Shown in pieces: positions 44,549 through 56,149 of a DNA stretch of 64,000 nucleotides. The notes below the pieces were generated by a model. It ran no database searches, had not been told where the DNA came from, and saw nothing but the letters and a program-made list of their open reading frames with translations. Source of the DNA: Gracilariopsis chorda (lineage: Eukaryota; Rhodophyta; Florideophyceae; Gracilariales; Gracilariaceae); assembly GCA_003194525.1 (NCBI GenBank), contig NBIV01000070.1, forward strand, positions 1 through 64,000, read 5' to 3'. The position numbers were made by a program, and so were the translations under genes. Position 1 is the first letter of the stretch, and every line of letters begins with the position of its first letter.

Positions 44549-47500
44549 TTGGGAGAGGCGTCCTCGAGAACGAGGCTGTTGGCGCCCGAGGCGTCCTCGC
44601 CTCGCTCCCCGGTGAAAGTCCTCTCGAGGAAAGACACCGCTGACGCGGACTCTGCGCACCTCGGTGTGTTGCGTCGCCCGTGGATACGGAGTAAAAATCC
44701 CCGGATTCCCGGTAGAGTCTTGGTCTTGGCCAAACGCAATTATAAGGTCTATGCCGACCTTGGCCTTGATCTCCAGTTTATGGTGAGGTTTCTCACCGTC
44801 CTGGATACAGGTGCAGGCCCCAACTTTGTTGTGGAATCATTGTTACCCCCGCTTGTGCGGTCGCGTATCCGCTCTGACGCGGTCCCCGACATTTCGGATG
44901 CAAACAACAATCCGTTACAAACGGTGGGCACATTGGACCTCGTCGTGAGACTTGGTACCTCTGTGCTAAAGTTGGAATTCATCGTTTGCCGTTCAATGGC
45001 AGCACCAGTGATACTGGGATTTGATTACTGCGACAGATTTGTCGAAGCAATCAGGCCCCGCCTCAGGCGTGTAGAACTTGACGACGGATCGTCGGTTCCG
45101 ATTGTTCGCCGCCCGCTAAAGCGGTCTTCTCGGAAACAAGTTCCGCTCCCTGCTGCGCAGGAACCACCGCCCGCGTCCCGCGAGTCCACCAAGCTCCGCG
45201 TCGCTGCCTCGGTTTCTATACCGGCCGAGTCCCAAGTCTGGGTGCAGGTAAATTCCTGTCAACACGGTCTTCGGGTTATACAACCCCTCGCCTCGTTGTA
45301 CGAGAAATCCCAGCTGGCGCTGGATAATGGAATTATCTCCATTTCCCCGGATGTTCCTTTCCGGATATTGGTTGCCAACCTTGGCAAACACCCCCAGTAT
45401 CTGGTAAAACACCAAGTAATTGGGAGTGTAACCCCCATCCTATGGGAATGCTGCCGGCGAAGATGACAGCCGCCGATGTACTTGGAGTTACCACCTCTTC
45501 TGAGGAGTTCGCCCCGCTGTCCGAAGACGTCAAGTCTAAGGAGGGGGAGGAAACCGCTACTTCAGCGTCGAACATACCAAGTAACTCGGAATTGCGAACC
45601 ACACCTGTTCCAAAGGACAATGTTCCATCGAGCAACGACCGGATTGATCCGGAAAAAGCACTTGAAGCGCTGGACTTTAGCCACGTGCCAGAGTCGCACC
45701 GCGACCAACTCCGTACCATTTTACGGGAATTCACCACAATGTGGGATGGCTCGCTTGGCGAGATTAATGAAACGGAACACCGGATCGATTTAATCCCCGG
45801 TGCGCGACCGGTTGCACAACCCCCTTACAGGGCAGGTCCGAAAGGTCGGGAAGAGGAGCAGTGCCAAGTGGACAAGATGCTCCGCACAGGTGTGATTGAG
45901 CCCGCTCAATCACTCTGGGCATCCCCAGTTGTACTGGCTTTAAAGGACGACGGAACCTGGAGGTTCTGTTTCGACTACCGCCGGCTCAATGCCATGACCG
46001 TTAGGGACACGTACCCTATCCCTCGTATGGACGAGTGCATTGACTCCCTTGGAGACGCCACCGTGTTCACGGCCCTCGATGCCAATTGGGGATATTGGCA
46101 AGTACCTGTCAGACAAGAGGATCGCGACAAAACCGCATTCACCTGCCACGCAGGAACGTACCGCTTCAAGCGGATGCCATTTGGGTTAAACAACGCCCCC
46201 GCCACATTTCAGCGTGCAGTAGATATTCTACTCAACCGCTTTAAGTGGCGGAGCTGTCTGGTCTACCTTGATGATATTATCATCTTTTCCAACTCGTTGG
46301 ACGACCATCTCACTCACGTCCGAGACGTGCTGACCGTACTCCGCGATGCGGGAATTACCCTAACGTTGAGGAAATGCGAGTTTTTCACAGATACCGTGAA
46401 TTATCTGGGTCACATTACCCGTCCTGGACGGTTAGCGATCGAGAAAGCTCGAGTCAAATCCCTTGTTGAGGCGAAAGAACCCCCCACTCAAATGGAACTG
46501 CGCTCCTTTTTGGGGCTGGTCAACGTCTATTGACGGTTTATCCCGAACTTTTCGGATACTGTGGCGCCCCTGAACGCGTTGTTGCGAAAGGGGAACCCCC
46601 CAAAACTGGGAACATTTACGCCCGAGCAATCGGAAGCTTTTAACTCCTTGAAGGAGGCTGTCACATCAGCACCAACCCTACATCTCCCAAAACTTGGGTT
46701 GCCATACTCCGTAGATACGGACTCGAGCGATTACCAAGTCGGGTGTGCTCTTCTTCAAACCACCCCCGAGAGGGAACGACATCCAATTGGTTATTGGTCA
46801 CGTTCGCTCAATGTTCATGAGCGGAACTACTCCGTATCAGAAAAAGAGTGCCTCGCCGTCGTATGGGCGATGACCACTCTGCACCCCTACCTTATGGGAG
46901 TTCACTTCACCGTGTACACGGATCATTCCTCATTGAGGTGGTTGATGAATATCTCCGACCCGTCGGGACGCCTCATGCGCTGGAGACTCTGCCTCGCGGA
47001 ATATGACTTTCAAGTCATTTATAAAAAGGGCGCGCAGAACACCCAAGCCGACGCTCTGTCGCGGTTACCCACAAGTGGGGAAGCACTCCCAACGGAGGAT
47101 GATGAAGTTCCATGTTTCATGGCTATAGACCCGGATGATCCGGAATATGCCGTCGAGGCTGGGCCAGAAAACTGGGACGAGGATGCTGACTTTGACGAAC
47201 TACTCGCATCGCGAGATAAATCTGAGAACCCGTTACCGGGAAACTTTGTACCGGTATCACCGGAAGAAATCATCCGAGAACAATTCGGCGACCCATTCTG
47301 TACGAGGATTTGCGCCCGTCTTAACGGTGGTGAAGATCTCCCTTTCGGGGTAAACGACAAAGGCTACCTCGTAAGGAAGGTAGAAGCCCGCCCACAGATT
47401 GTGGTACCTCATTCCCTGCAGTGGCGGGTGTTACATCTATCACACTACGCCCCCATTGGAGGTCACTCAGGTGGGAGGAAACTCTACCTAACCCTGCGAA

Positions 47501-50205
47501 GGGATTTCTATTGGCCCGCCATGGCGGTGGATTGCTACGAAACCGTGATGTTCTGTAGCGAATGCGCGAAGAATCGCGTCAAACTCCACAAAAATGCGAA
47601 GAAGATGAAACTATTCCCCGCAAGGGCGCCACTCGAGTTTATCGCGATCGATATTCTCGGACCATTACTCACCACGAAACGTGGAAACAAGTTTCTACTT
47701 GTCATTACCGACCGCTTTTCTAAGCTGGTACGGACTGTCCCTCTTCGAAGGATAACCGCTCTCACGGGGGCCCAGGCTCTGGTGACGCACTGGATTTTTG
47801 TCTACGGTCCCCCTGTGAAGGTGCTCTCCGATAACGGGAAGCAGTTCGTGAGCAAGTTCTTCCAGGATGTTTGTCGCATCCTGGATGTCAAGAATTGTTC
47901 ACGACTACCTACCACCCCCAGTGTAATGGGCAAGTTGAACGGTTTAACTGGACGTTACTCGCGGCGTTACGTTCCTACGTCGCTGACCACCCAACGAATT
48001 TGGATCTCTACGCTGATGCGGTAACCTACGCGTACAATACGCAGGTACACCGGACTACCGGAGTTTCGCCATTCCAGTTGGTTCTATCTAGAACACCCCC
48101 GCCTGTGGCGCTGGAACCCCAAGATACCGGAAAATTTCCCATCTGTGAGTATCTACCGGCAGCAATGGAAGCAATGGATTTCCAAGCTGGTCCCCGCTGC
48201 ATGCTTGCTTGCGGGGGAAACCGTCCCCGATTCGGGCGAATAACTACGTCTTCATCAGGAAGGAGTACTACAACCCGGAACGGGAGAAGCGCCATAAACT
48301 CTCGCCTGTGGCGGTTGGACCATTCAAGGTCATCTCTGTGAACACCGACACTGTCGTGGTAGAGATGGGCGACACGCACGAACGGATTTCCCGTGATCGT
48401 ATTGTCCTTGCCCCTCCTCCCTCGTCAGAGGTAGTCCTGGATCCAGGCAACCCCGTTTCTACGGAATCTGCAACACCGGAATCATCCGGGAGTACTAGGC
48501 CTACGGTACTACCACACCCAAGCCGGGGACTCTCAGACCTACCGACTCTGTCGGACTCACCGGATCAGCCGGGTAGTTCGGGCATCTCAGCGCCCGCCCC
48601 TACCACGCCCGCCCCATTGGCGCGCATTTATACCCGCCAAGCGGGGAATGTTATCCCTTATCCCGCCACTCCGTCTAAGGAGGGGGAGGAGAACACTCGT
48701 TTTCGAGGAACGATATCGCCGTCGCAACGAGAAACACACCGTAACATACGGAACACTGACCGTGTAGCACGGAGTATGTCACGCGACACTAATCCCCCGT
48801 TCTCGGGCAGTGCTGTGCAACAGGAAGCCGACGCGCAGCCCCCGCAAAAGCGGCAAATACACCGTTTGTCACGGGAAAACGAGAAGCCCCCCTCTAATAC
48901 CGCAGCAGCGGAAATGCAATCGCCCGATCCATCCCCGGAGGCATCGCCACAAACGCGGAAAATATACCGTGCTACACGGGAAGTTGGAGCGCAACTACCG
49001 CACACCCCTGTCAGGGAAGGATCCCCGATAAGGGAGTACGGTGACGATTGCCCCCAATCACCTGAGCAGGGCGATGCCTCGAAGCCGCCGTTGGCTGAAG
49101 TCCCCGCGGAAGCGGTTCAATCAGGTCGATCAGACCCGCGCCTTGCGGAGAAGAGGCGCCCAAATACACCAGCGCCGCTGGGAAATCCCCACACCCAACC
49201 TGGGGAAAAAGGCAGCCAAGCCGCAGCCGAAGCTTCAGGCCCTGGCCCGCAAGCGCCGGAAACGCCTCCCGTCGTCGATGGAATTGAAGTCTCCTTCCGG
49301 GGAATAATTTGCGCCAACCCCCGCAACGCTGCGGCGAAGAACCGAGGATCTCGGAAAAAGCGCACGCCATCGCACGATCGAAACCGGTCATACCGGACGC
49401 TGCTCCTCCGCGTGGAGACGGTGCACCGCACTTAGCGGCCAAGCCCCTGAAAAGGGTGTCATCGGCACCTGCCCGGCAACCCCCAAAGGGGAATTTTGAC
49501 CAAAATACCGGTGTACCAGAGTTAGCCCCAGGCAACCCGCCAGTAGCCGGGGACACCACGGCATCGCTGGAACGTATGGTGCAGAGCGCTCGTGTGCCTG
49601 GCAGGGAGGCGGTTTGCCACCCAATCACCGTGTCGCACGGGACCCATCAGGGGATTGTGGAAATGCCGATCCCGCAGGAGCGGTCATCTTCCCGCAAACT
49701 CGCGGTTCGTGAGCTCAACCGCGAAGGCGGAGCCCAAGTCCCCCGCCGACTGGCGGTCCGCCCGCATTACCGCGAAAGCGGAAATGAACCTGCCCCAATG
49801 GGGAATGACTTGCCGGTGAAAACCGTGGCACTACACGCTCTCTTGAGGGATATTTTCCCACATGAGCAGCGGCCGCTATCACAGCGCACGGCAACGCTGG
49901 AGTTATCGCCGAAAACCCTGCTAAGGGACATTATACTGCACAGCGGGCAGCCCCCGCAAGGAAGTGCAACCACCACCCGGCACGGCCGGCAGGTCTATGA
50001 ACGAGAGTTCGTAGTAGACCGACTTGTCGGACACACCTGAGACCAGGATGGTATTCTACAATACCAAGTCCGCTGGTACAGGTACGACCCCAGTAGGGAT
50101 ACGTGGGAGCCAATGAAACACCTCCCACGGTCGCAGGTCCTGCGATACCACCGTCAAACGGTAACTGCAGCCCCAGCCACTCTGGTTAATGCCCAAGTTG
50201 GGTAA
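44549..50205 (+). pseudogene. Pol region of LTR element copy 2 (broken)
   Basis: Polyprotein relic with protease (DTGAGPN, about 44.80 kb), reverse transcriptase (FDYRRLN near 45.97 kb, YLDD at about 46.26 kb), RNase H (46.70-46.95 kb), integrase zinc domain and core (47.43-48.13 kb), an unusually long proline-rich stretch of about 1.7 kb, and a chromodomain-like end (50.04-50.16 kb; YQVRWYRYDP, DTWEPMKHL). About five breaks, most at the same places as in copy 1. Fossil coding sequence. Confidence 0.85.
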
Positions 50206-50303
50206 CGTTGCCGCGCGAGCGGAGAGCGATAGGAAAGGATAACAAGGCAAGGTCCGTCGAAGACGGGGAACTCAACCGAGAAGCACCGTTCTAAACGGGA
50301 AAG

Positions 50304-50309
50304 TTTATT
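50304..50309 (-). terminator. AATAAA signal of the antisense gene (copy 2)
   Basis: AATAAA on the minus strand, 88 bp beyond the antisense stop codon. Also present in copy 1 at 9341-9346. Confidence 0.5.
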
Positions 50310-50396
50310 CAGGGGAGCAGCTAGCTCCCCACAATACTACACTACAATAACTGGCATAGCCAGGGAAAGAAGAACCAGGAAACTGGACTAGAGGTT

Positions 50397-51062
50397 TCAC
50401 TCACCCCCATCGTCCGGGGCGTAACCACCAACGAGGCGGTAGGCCAACGCGTCCGCCATGGTCGTGACATCCCCCGATACCTCGGCAGCGCTCAGGCCGG
50501 CACCCCGGAGAAAACGTGCGATGATCTCGTTTTCATTCGCCGTCACCCAGCTGGGGATAGAAGGTCCGGCACTTTCCGCCGAAGGGTCAGCACCCGGTTC
50601 GGCCGGAGATACCCCCTCTGGGAAAGCTTCCGCGCTAGCGCCGGTTTCCTCTACGTCCATCTCCCCGGGTTCTTCCGGTTCGGTATCGACCATTGGGTCA
50701 TCCCCGCCGTATGCGCAGTAGTAGTCGTCAGAATCGACGTACCCAACAGGGTGGTCTTCCGGCACATGCCGGGGCGTATCGCGAAGCTCGCGCGCCTCCT
50801 CGGAGGAAATTTCCCGGAACTTCCAGGGGTCGAAGTAGATAAAATCCCCCGCAAGGGCGATGTTTCTACCGAGTCCCGGACCACCGGTGTTACTGCTGCC
50901 GCCATCCAGACGACCGCTTCGCTCCAGCGGGACCTCACTCCAGCTTACGCTGTCGATGTACCCAAGTAATTGGAGGACCTCTTCGTTGTTGGCCTGGCCC
51001 CCAAGGGGGATGCGAAGATCCAAATTGCGGATTGCTGCCCGCACACGCGGTGGAAGGAACAA
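50397..51062 (-). CDS. Antisense accessory ORF, downstream part
   Basis: 221 codons on the strand opposite to gag and pol, between pol and the 3' LTR. Acidic, Gly/Ser-rich; ends with a compact segment (ENEIIARFLRGAGLSAAEV). Unknown function. Followed by a polyadenylation signal. The same sequence, cut short, is in copy 1. Confidence 0.55.
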   Translation of the reverse strand: MFLPPRVRAAIRNLDLRIPLGGQANNEEVLQLLGYIDSVSWSEVPLERSGRLDGGSSNTGGPGLGRNIALAGDFIYFDPWKFREISSEEARELRDTPRHVPEDHPVGYVDSDDYYCAYGGDDPMVDTEPEEPGEMDVEETGASAEAFPEGVSPAEPGADPSAESAGPSIPSWVTANENEIIARFLRGAGLSAAEVSGDVTTMADALAYRLVGGYAPDDGGE

Positions 51063-51083
51063 GAGACGAAACTTGTCGTATGC

Positions 51084-52184
51084 CTAGTTGAGGATATAAG
51101 CCGCAGCGCGGGCTGCCCACTCCGTAACCACTACGAACCACAACCCCGACCGGGGATCCTGCATGAGCATCGAACCGAGGTACGTAAGTACCGGCGGGAG
51201 TTCTATGTAGCACCCCCAGCAGGCTTCATGGAAGCGCCACCACTCGGGGAGTGCTACATACCGACCTAGTCGGTGAGGCGGCGCAATCCGCTCTATCTCC
51301 ACGTTCTGATACGGGACAAAATACCCGAATCGGGATCGCCAACGCCGCTCGTAGCGGATGAAGTTTTGGAGAAAGTTGGACCGGTATTGCCGGGGAAGGT
51401 ACCTGAACTCTGCCCGAATGATCGGTCGCTCCCAGCAAAAGGCTTCTTGCCGTGCTGTGGGGAAATTCCTCCAAGCGAGGGTCTCGAGGCGGAACAGGTT
51501 CTCGCCGTACCCAACCTCCCCGCGAGTGCGGAAGTAGCAAAAGTCGAAGCCAAACTCCGGTGGGACCGGTACATCGAATGGAGCCCGGCTCTGCCGTTGA
51601 TATGCCATGCGCGTCAACGCGGTGTGCGCGGCAGTGACGGTCTCGCCCGAATTTCTTCGGAGGTGGTGACGCGGAATCGCAATCCGGTGACGCCAATCCC
51701 ACGATGTGGTGACTGCTCCGGGCAGATCCCCCGGAAGCGTGTCTGAGCCATCCGCATAAGCGGAGACCAAGCCCTCATTGAGGACAGCGACCGGGTGGAA
51801 CCACGGGGCAAGGCGCAGAGGCGACGCGTGATTCCAATTCAACGGGTTGAGCCCCACCAGGGTGTTGTAGGTTGGCCAGTTGGACACCGGAGTGGTTCCG
51901 GAGGACACCACCGAAGGTGGTAGTGCGATGGGATGGTCGGCTGCAGCAGCCATATTCCCCTGTTGTACCGGATGTCGATCGCCCTGAGGCAGGGGAACTG
52001 ACCGGAAACCGGTGGTGTATCGCCCGAGAAGTCTCGGAGGTTGGCTGTGGTTGTTGATGTTGTTGTCGTCGTTCATTTTTCCCTTGTCGAGGGTGGCTGT
52101 TGTTGTTGTTTGTGCGCTTGATGACTCTGATGCAGAGGGATTTACCGGAGAACCGGAGACAGAGCAAGCGCTTTTATCACCCAT
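51084..52184 (-). CDS. Antisense accessory ORF, upstream part
   Basis: 366 codons, minus strand, from MGDKSACSVSG. A low-complexity start is followed by an aromatic- and Arg-rich part with many Trp and Tyr (WDWRHRIAIPRHHLRR, ALPEWWRFHEACWGCYIELP). I do not recognise a family. Antisense genes in this position are known in some plant LTR elements, but I see no similarity to a named one. Fossil element content. Confidence 0.55.
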   Translation of the reverse strand: MGDKSACSVSGSPVNPSASESSSAQTTTTATLDKGKMNDDNNINNHSQPPRLLGRYTTGFRSVPLPQGDRHPVQQGNMAAAADHPIALPPSVVSSGTTPVSNWPTYNTLVGLNPLNWNHASPLRLAPWFHPVAVLNEGLVSAYADGSDTLPGDLPGAVTTSWDWRHRIAIPRHHLRRNSGETVTAAHTALTRMAYQRQSRAPFDVPVPPEFGFDFCYFRTRGEVGYGENLFRLETLAWRNFPTARQEAFCWERPIIRAEFRYLPRQYRSNFLQNFIRYERRWRSRFGYFVPYQNVEIERIAPPHRLGRYVALPEWWRFHEACWGCYIELPPVLTYLGSMLMQDPRSGLWFVVVTEWAARAAAYILN

Positions 52185-52228
52185 TTTCGTCTGGCAATCC
52201 TCCGCGTCCGCGGTCGTTTTCCCGTCTT

Positions 52229-52239
52229 AGGGGGGGATA
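52229..52239 (+). other. Polypurine tract
   Basis: AGGGGGGGATA directly before the 3' LTR, the usual plus-strand primer site of LTR elements. Confidence 0.7.
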
Positions 52240-53068
52240 TGAAGTGCAACGCCCTCAGGGAGAAATTCTTGGTACTTGATCGTTTTCCCGATATTATCGG
52301 TTGTGTAGTGCATGTATGAACTACGCCCCATAATGGTGGGTATGGACACGCGGGACACGGTTTTTAATCAATTGGCCGTTGGCCACAGTAGTGGATGTTG
52401 CCACGAAATGTGGAGTATTTTAGTTAATATTATTTATTATTTTCACACCCATTTCTGGGAAGCTAGTACTTAGTGCGACGGCGCACTGCCGTCGCACCAG
52501 TAAACCGTCCCCAACAAGGGACCTCAACCTGGGGAATTGGCTCTATTTGTTGCCGCTTGTGCGCGTGCTCTACTCCTCCTTGGATGGAAACGCCGTAAAA
52601 CACGGGACATCTAACCCCCTTGCACATCTAAAGAAGCACATCCTCGGGAGTATAATTGTTCCAATAATATTGGTGTTTCGCCCTGTATAGGGAGTCCTGT
52701 CCACCGGCATTGCCATATCTGTTCGTCGCTCTCGCGACCCACTTCGTCCTTCCTTCATCCTCTTCGCCCTTCCTTTTTCCCCTTTTTTTAAGGTAGCACC
52801 TCCCGCTATCCGCGGCCCTCGTGTGTGCATCCGCTCACACACCCCCACTTACGTGGAAACATACCTCTACTGAGGATCACACCCCGCTCATGCGGATACC
52901 GATTCTTCGCCTTCACCTCCCTGCGCGAGTCGCAACAGGTGTCCCTGGTCTTACAAACCGGCTTCGCCGTGACACCTCTGGGAGGGCTCTACCCAACTGG
53001 GTTCACCTCGTGAGAGGAAGATCCCGAACGTCTTTCGGTGTTTTTCCCCTTTGGGGCATTGCACCACA
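52240..53068 (+). repeat. 3' LTR of copy 2
   Basis: 829 bp, same ends as the 5' LTR. About 30 substitutions separate the two. Confidence 0.95.
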
Positions 53069-53073
53069 GAAGC
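53069..53073. repeat. Target site duplication, right copy
   Basis: GAAGC, identical to 41419-41423. Confidence 0.9.
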
Positions 53074-54707
53074 GCAGGCAATCGCGCTAGTTTAAGACCC
53101 AAATCAGCAAAACGACGAAGCTGACGTGTGTCTAACTTCCCGATCACCTCGCTCGACTTCAGCACACCCGCCAATTGCGAAGGGGTAATATCTTCCACCC
53201 CCACTCCGCGTTCCACTTGTACGGTTCCTACCATACTGACTGTGGAGTGTACGCGATCCGCAAAGCGCATCTTCAGCACCGCCGACGACGTATCATTCAA
53301 TAATGTTCCAAGACGAAGAATCTCACTAGGTGTGAGGTCCTTACCATCTCGCCTCTTCCACATCAGCACGCGCAATGCTTGCGTGATCTGCCGCCACAAC
53401 TCCGATTTAGCCTGCCGACGCCGATGTATAATTCGACGGTGCCTGCCATCTATGAGTTCAATACGTCGAACAATACGCCCGTTCTCCACAAATCCGTCCT
53501 CCAAAGGACCTCCGTTTGTGTCCACGGTAACACTCATCATGCCAGACGAATACGGCAAACCCTTCCGATCAAACTGCTCTTCCAGTTGCTGCAAATGATT
53601 CTCACTCACACCACGCGGACTGAAGTGAGGATCCTCAATGAGCTCTAACTCAATTATATATTCCTGTACTTCATAATCACTGAAGTTGATACGATGGTAC
53701 ACAATGCAGGTGCCTATATCCACCAACGGTTCGACATCACCTTCGCTGTACAGAGTGCGTGGGTTCACACTACCATCCGGCACTGCCGTCACCGCCACAA
53801 TTTCCACCTCATCCATTTCACCCCTCTGGGTCGCGGTACCTCGCCCCGAACTACGGAGAGCAGTACCGGGAGACGCTAATGACATGCGCTCCAGCTGGGA
53901 TTCGTCTTCGCCATCTACTCCACGCACCGTTGCGGGTAACGAAAGCGGTGGCATCGGCGGTGGGGTCTTGGTGCCCGCTACACCAGGGGCACGGCGCGGC
54001 GTGCCTGCACGGCTCGTACTGCCACCCGCAACGCTAGAGTTTCCGGCAACCGGCCCACGTAAAGAGTGGTTCGCATCATTCCGACCATCCGCTCCAGAAC
54101 TCGACACTGGTACTGTTTGTGAGGTGGGCACCGTAGCGCATAATGCGGAGCTTGGCGCTGTGCCAGACGTCGACAAGGAACGCGTCGCCGAACGATTCGA
54201 CTGTACCACAACGGTGGGGCCCGGAATCTTCATGCTTGAAGGTGGAGTACCCGGATGAACACTGCTTCTAACAATCGCTCTCGTGCCTCTAGCCCGCGGG
54301 GATGCCGACACAGAACGCCCGCCTGAAACAGTTCTCCTTGAACCGCTTGACCTCGGGATTTGACTTCTTAACCGCACAGAAGCTGACGCACTTCCACGCG
54401 GACGCATCAAAGTTAAATACCACGCCACAAACAGTCCACCATGAATTTCAGACAGATGCTTCGGTGGGTCTTTGCCCCCTTTGAAGTGATAAGGGTACGC
54501 CGCACCCCGATCACCTGTTATGCGAACGCGGTCCACAACCACTAAATCCTCGTTTGGCTTCGCGATCTCCGAACGCTCATGCCCATGGAGCGTACGGCTA
54601 AGCTTTCCATCACGCAAAAACAGAACAGCCTCGCCAGCAACCTTTGCATCCGCGAAAATCAACGTTACTTCTTCGCTGGCCCTGAGCGAGTGTGTGTTTT
54701 TCGCCAT
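53069..54707 (-). CDS. Fe(II)/2-oxoglutarate oxygenase gene, N-terminal part
   Basis: Front half of the gene split by LTR element copy 2. I start it at the Met of MAKNTHSLRASEE (54707). A compact N-terminal segment of about 110 residues is followed by about 200 residues of Ser/Pro/Arg-rich disorder, then an alpha-rich region (QEYIIELELIEDPHF, KSELWRQITQALRVLMWKRR, TPSEILRLGTLLND) that runs up to the insertion site. None of these parts is recognised. No stop or frameshift is present. A long disordered, basic region joined to a C-terminal 2OG domain suggests a nuclear chromatin- or DNA-acting enzyme, but that is inference. The beginning of the nested-palindrome array lies about 440 bp upstream. 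Confidence 0.6.
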
Positions 54708-55149
54708 GTTCAGTTCGCAGGCTTTTGGTTCCAACCTCAAGAACAACGAAAATGGGATGTATAGAATGGATGGAAAGAGAGAATAGAGGGAGTACGGATG
54801 GATACCCAGTTAAGAGAAGAACAAACAAGCGGGGAGGTTGTAGATTGAGGGGACGGGCTGCAACTCTCGTGAGCGGCCACGCCAAATTGATGGCGCCCGC
54901 AGTTTTCAATTTCCCACTTGGCAATCTCAAAGGCCACCGGCGCACCCTGGCACAGTGCATAATAAACAGTTATGTCCCCTGCCACGTAATAATGGCACCT
55001 TGCAAAGTTCATGCCACACGCTGCGCACTCATAATGCAACACAGTTTGAAAAGCCACACTGCAATATAGAACCTGCTTCGTAAGCTTTCGAGACCTCCCT
55101 TCCTGTAACAGCCCTGACCAGCGCTCAATCATTCACGCAACTCTGCACG
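54708..55149. other. Probable promoter region of the oxygenase gene
   Basis: No gene supported. Position upstream of the minus-strand start at 54707 suggests promoter content, but I see no clear TATA or initiator element. Confidence 0.35.
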
Positions 55150-55790
55150 TGCGTACATGTACAATGGGACTATATCCCGTCGTACATGCGCGCAGTGTAC
55201 GCTCGGCCATTTGCGCTCCATAAACATTACAATTTTTTAGCCTGCAGTGGTCGAGCGACCACCACCTCCATGTACGACAGGACTTTTCCTGTTGTACATG
55301 CGCACAGTGGTCGCTCGACCACTAGCGCTTCAAAAAATTGTAATTTTTAAAACTGCAGTGGTCGAGCGACCACCACCGCCATGTACGACAGGAAAAAGTC
55401 CTGTCGTACATGCGTGCAGTGGTCGCTCGACCACTGGCGTTCCAAAAAATTACAATTTTTTAGCATGCAGTGGTCGAGCGACCAATACCGCTATGTACGA
55501 CAGGAAAAAGTCCTGTCGTACATGCGCGCAGTGGTTGCTCGACCATTGGCGTTCCAAAAAATTACAATTTTTTTAGCCTGCAGTGCTCGACCGACCAGCA
55601 CCGATATGTACGACAGGAAAAAGTCCTGTCGTATATGCGCGCAGTGGTCGCTCGAGCACTGGCGTTCCAAAAAACTACAATTTTTTAGCATGCAGTGGTC
55701 GAGCGACCACCAGCGCCATGTACGACAGGACAGTTGCCTGCGGTACATAGCTGCATTGGTCGCTCGACCACTAGCGGCCCAAAAACCGCC
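55150..55790. repeat. Nested-palindrome tandem array, right (about 6 units)
   Basis: Units of about 107 bp with the same four palindromes as the array at 38536-38815 (GTGGTCGCTCGACCAC, AAAAAATTACAATTTTTT, its partner GTGGTCGAGCGACCAC, and GTACGACAGGA...TCCTGTCGTAC). Units differ at a few positions, and changes on one arm are often, not always, matched on the other. Both arrays run in the same direction. Confidence 0.9.
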
Positions 55791-56149
55791 TTATTACCCA
55801 GCTGCCGTCAGCTCGCAGGATGTATTCCTGACGTTAAAACCCCTAATCCTCCGTCTTCACCTCCCTTTCCCCTAAGCGTTTGTGTCACGTTCCGTATCCC
55901 TACGCTTCCCAATCTTTCCTTCCACTCCTCTTCTTTTGAACATTGGTGTACTTCACAACCGTTGCGAGACGATTCTGTATTACGCACCAACGCCCGCTCC
56001 GTTTACGGATATTTGAGCTGCTTCCTTTTACGCTTGCGAACCCCGTTGGTAATCAGACGACCGCTTGCTCACGAATTTCTCACGTATATAAACGTGAAGA
56101 TCGTCGGACGAGGTGCTCATTCAACCGGCTGCGAAACGCAATTTTCATA
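55791..56149. other. Intergenic, no gene supported
   Basis: Contains one AAAACCCCTAA motif at 55836. Presumed 5' region of the gene starting at 56150. Confidence 0.35.

Larger units (their letters stand above)
41424..53068 (+). mobile_element. Ty3/gypsy LTR element copy 2, full length
   Basis: 11,645 bp with two LTRs of 829 bp, a primer-binding site, gag, pol with a terminal chromodomain-like end, an antisense accessory gene, a polypurine tract and a 5-bp target duplication GAAGC. Structurally complete, but pol is broken in about five places, so it looks non-autonomous. The two LTRs differ at about 30 of 829 positions by eye (near 3.5-4%), which would mean it is not very young. It is inserted in the oxygenase gene. 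Short hairpins fill its whole length and stop at its ends. Confidence 0.95.

Noticed and set aside
49011-49628. 205-codon minus-strand frame inside pol, and other long antisense frames in gag/pol
   Set aside because: They mirror the coding strand in a GC-rich, hairpin-rich region, have no polyadenylation signal and no protein-like features. Only the antisense gene at 50397-52184 lies outside pol.
55150-55790. CRISPR-like array
   Set aside because: Units are near-identical throughout with no unique spacers, and the window is eukaryotic.
55381-55875. Frames of 110-170 codons across the nested-palindrome arrays
   Set aside because: They translate the repeat unit and recur in several phases and on both strands.
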